Origin: JBBRWO01 sp038249135 | Lineage (GTDB): Bacteria > Actinomycetota > Coriobacteriia > Anaerosomatales > JAAXUF01 | Direction: 5' to 3' | Length of the DNA: 14,794 nucleotides | Assembly: GCA_038249135.1 (NCBI GenBank) | Contig: JBBRWO010000047.1 | Location: 1-14,794, forward strand | In this document: positions 13,575 through 14,794 of the stretch, in pieces | Layout: each line of letters begins with the position of its first letter | Numbering within the stretch: the stretch's first letter is position 1 | Position numbers and translations under genes: made by a program | Notes under the pieces: generated by a model | Databases searched by the model: none | What the model was told of the DNA's origin: nothing | The model's input: the letters and a program-made list of their open reading frames with translations, nothing else

Positions 13575-13852
13575 CTGTGACGGGGATGAGTACTTCAGCT
13601 CGAGCGTTCAAGAGAGCCGGTGATGGTGGAAATCCGGCACGCGAGACTGAGGGAATGGACCCCTGAGACTCCGGTGCAAAGGCAGCGATGCCGACTAGTG
13701 CCGGCGGATCCCCACCGATACAAGGGGCAGGATATGAAGGCGAAACTGCCGAGTATCCGCTAGACCAAAGTGGGCACGCCGATCACTCGGCGGGTCAACA
13801 AGGGTGGTACCGCGAGAATGCTCTCGTCCCTTGATGGACGGGAGTTTTTTGT
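13575..13852 (+). ncRNA. T-box leader (tRNA-Trp sensing riboswitch) upstream of trpE
   Basis: This leader binds uncharged tRNA and switches between terminator and antiterminator. Stem I is closed by GGGG (13582-13585) with CCCC (13660-13663). The specifier loop has AGTA (13589-13592) on one side and GAA-UGG-A on the other, so the specifier codon is UGG (13656-13658), tryptophan. The AGAGAG bulge precedes an apical stem GCCGG/CCGGC (13616-13620 and 13634-13638). A stem III-like hairpin is CGCCGA/TCGGCG (13777-13792). The conserved T-box AGGGTGGTACCGCG is at 13801-13814. Its AAGGG can pair with CCCTT (13828-13832) to form the antiterminator, which competes with the terminator. Placement before trpE agrees with the specifier: low Trp-tRNA charging would allow readthrough. 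Confidence 0.95.
13821..13850 (+). terminator. T-box regulated intrinsic terminator
   Basis: CTCTCGTCC (13821-13829) pairs with GGACGGGAG (13836-13844) in nine pairs including one G-U, followed directly by TTTTTTGTTTT. The 5' arm overlaps the CCCTT needed for the antiterminator, so the two structures exclude each other. Confidence 0.93.
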
Positions 13853-13921
13853 TTTCTCAGCGGACCGAATCACCAGCGCGCGGTGAGGTCGCAGAGTCGA
13901 CCGAGTGAAGGGTAGGACCGA

Positions 13922-14794
13922 ATGATACTGCCGAGCAGAGACGAGTTCGTGCGTCTCGCCGCCGACCACGACGTGGTCCCTGTCGCACGCGAGGTGTACG
14001 CCGACCTCGCGACCCCCATCAGCGCGTTCATGGCGCTCGCGCAAGATGCCGAGCACGCCTTCCTGCTCGAGAGCGTCATCGGTGGCGAGCGGCTGGGCCG
14101 CTACAGCTTCCTGGGCGTCGGCGAGCGCGAGGTCATCACTGCCCGCGGTCACGACGTCGTCATCGAGGGCGGCAGTGTCTCGGCCGAGTACGCCGAGGAC
14201 CCCCTGCGTGTCGTCGCGCGCCAGCTCGACGCCGGCCGTGTGGCCCGCGTTCCCGGATTGCCGCTGTTCGTGGGCGGCGCAGTCGGGTTCATCGGCTATG
14301 AGACTGCGACCAGCTTCGAGCGCGTGCCGCGGCACGACAACGACATCCTCGGCGTGCCGGACTTCACGTTCATGATGGCCGACGTGGTCGTCGCCTTCGA
14401 TCACGCCCGCCGAGTCATGCAGGTCATCGCACCGACGCGACCGGGCAGCGCTCCCGAGGCGGCTTACGACGCCGCGTTGCGTCGCATCGATACCTACCTC
14501 AAGCGCATCGACGAGGGCCCGCGCGGCGCGGAGCTGGGCGCCTACGGCGTGGAGGTGCCGGTCGAGATGACGGCGCACACGAGTCGCGAGGAGTTCATCG
14601 GCCAGGTGGAGGCCGCCAAAGAGCACATCATGGCGGGCGACATCTTCCAGGTCGTGCTCTCGCAGCGCTACTCGGCGCCGTTTGAGAGCGATGGCCTCGA
14701 TCTCTATCGCGTGCTGCGCGCGGTGAATCCGTCACCGTACATGTTCTACGTGCGCACCCGTGACGTGACGCTCGTGGGTTCGAGTCCCGAGCCG
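13922..14794 (+). CDS. trpE: Anthranilate synthase component I, 3'-truncated by the window edge
   Basis: TrpE makes anthranilate from chorismate using ammonia from the TrpG glutaminase, the first committed step of tryptophan synthesis. The first 291 codons are present; about 500 residues is usual. The N-terminal domain has LLES (48-51) followed by ERLGRYSF, the site of tryptophan feedback binding in this family. The chorismate-binding domain starts at about 195-205 and contains GDIFQVVLSQR (about 239-249) and PSPYMFY. It ends at the window edge in GSSPEP, within the conserved SPE region. ATG 13922 follows AAGGGTAGG by six bases. Regulation is doubly indicated, by the Trp T-box leader on the RNA and by LLES feedback on the enzyme. 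PabB is an alternative for this fold, but the UGG T-box and LLES favour TrpE. Confidence 0.95.
   Translation, partial: MILPSRDEFVRLAADHDVVPVAREVYADLATPISAFMALAQDAEHAFLLESVIGGERLGRYSFLGVGEREVITARGHDVVIEGGSVSAEYAEDPLRVVARQLDAGRVARVPGLPLFVGGAVGFIGYETATSFERVPRHDNDILGVPDFTFMMADVVVAFDHARRVMQVIAPTRPGSAPEAAYDAALRRIDTYLKRIDEGPRGAELGAYGVEVPVEMTAHTSREEFIGQVEAAKEHIMAGDIFQVVLSQRYSAPFESDGLDLYRVLRAVNPSPYMFYVRTRDVTLVGSSPEP

Noticed and set aside
13870..14626. Minus-strand open frames opposite trpE.
   Set aside because: They are shadows of trpE, which has clear motifs, a ribosome site and a dedicated riboswitch.
1..14794. tRNA, rRNA or CRISPR arrays.
   Set aside because: No cloverleaf-like sequence with the conserved TTC loop, no rRNA signature and no regularly spaced repeats were found by reading.

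Overview
The window is high-GC, densely packed bacterial chromosome. It carries a nearly complete histidine operon interrupted by a secreted multiheme-cytochrome module, followed by a few envelope or housekeeping genes and a tryptophan T-box in front of trpE. Several traits together suggest an anaerobic deep-branching actinobacterium, such as Coriobacteriia or the OPB41/Anaerosomatales group: high GC, a short HisG paired with HisZ, a transcriptional T-box, and an 11-heme cytochrome with fibronectin domains. This placement is inference; no rRNA or other marker is present.

Region 1 (1-6754) holds hisZ (5' end missing), hisG, hisD, hisC, hisB, hisH, hisA and hisF on the + strand. Most junctions are ATGA or GTGA stop/start overlaps, so this is one transcription unit with translational coupling. 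The set gives the ATP phosphoribosyltransferase complex (HisGZ), HisA, the HisHF synthase, the dehydratase HisB, the transaminase HisC and the dehydrogenase HisD. The remaining steps, HisI and HisE, lie about 3.5 kb downstream at 10260-10935. No histidinol-phosphate phosphatase is visible.

Region 2 (6755-10152) separates hisF from hisI. It encodes a secreted or anchored protein with three FN3 domains and 11 heme-binding motifs. This overlaps by GTGA with a membrane-anchored six-bladed NHL propeller protein. The pair looks like a respiratory or extracellular electron-transfer unit placed inside an amino-acid operon, and it is the most unusual feature of the window.

Region 3 (11000-13482) contains three genes: a membrane protein homologous to M48/HtpX peptidases that has lost the HExxH zinc site; a convergent 44-residue zinc-ribbon protein sharing a hairpin terminator with it; and a family 2 polyprenyl-phosphate-type glycosyltransferase.

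Region 4 (13483-14794) has a promoter, a T-box leader with UGG specifier, antiterminator and terminator, and the first 291 codons of trpE, which runs off the window. Sensing of uncharged tRNA-Trp therefore probably controls the tryptophan genes starting here.
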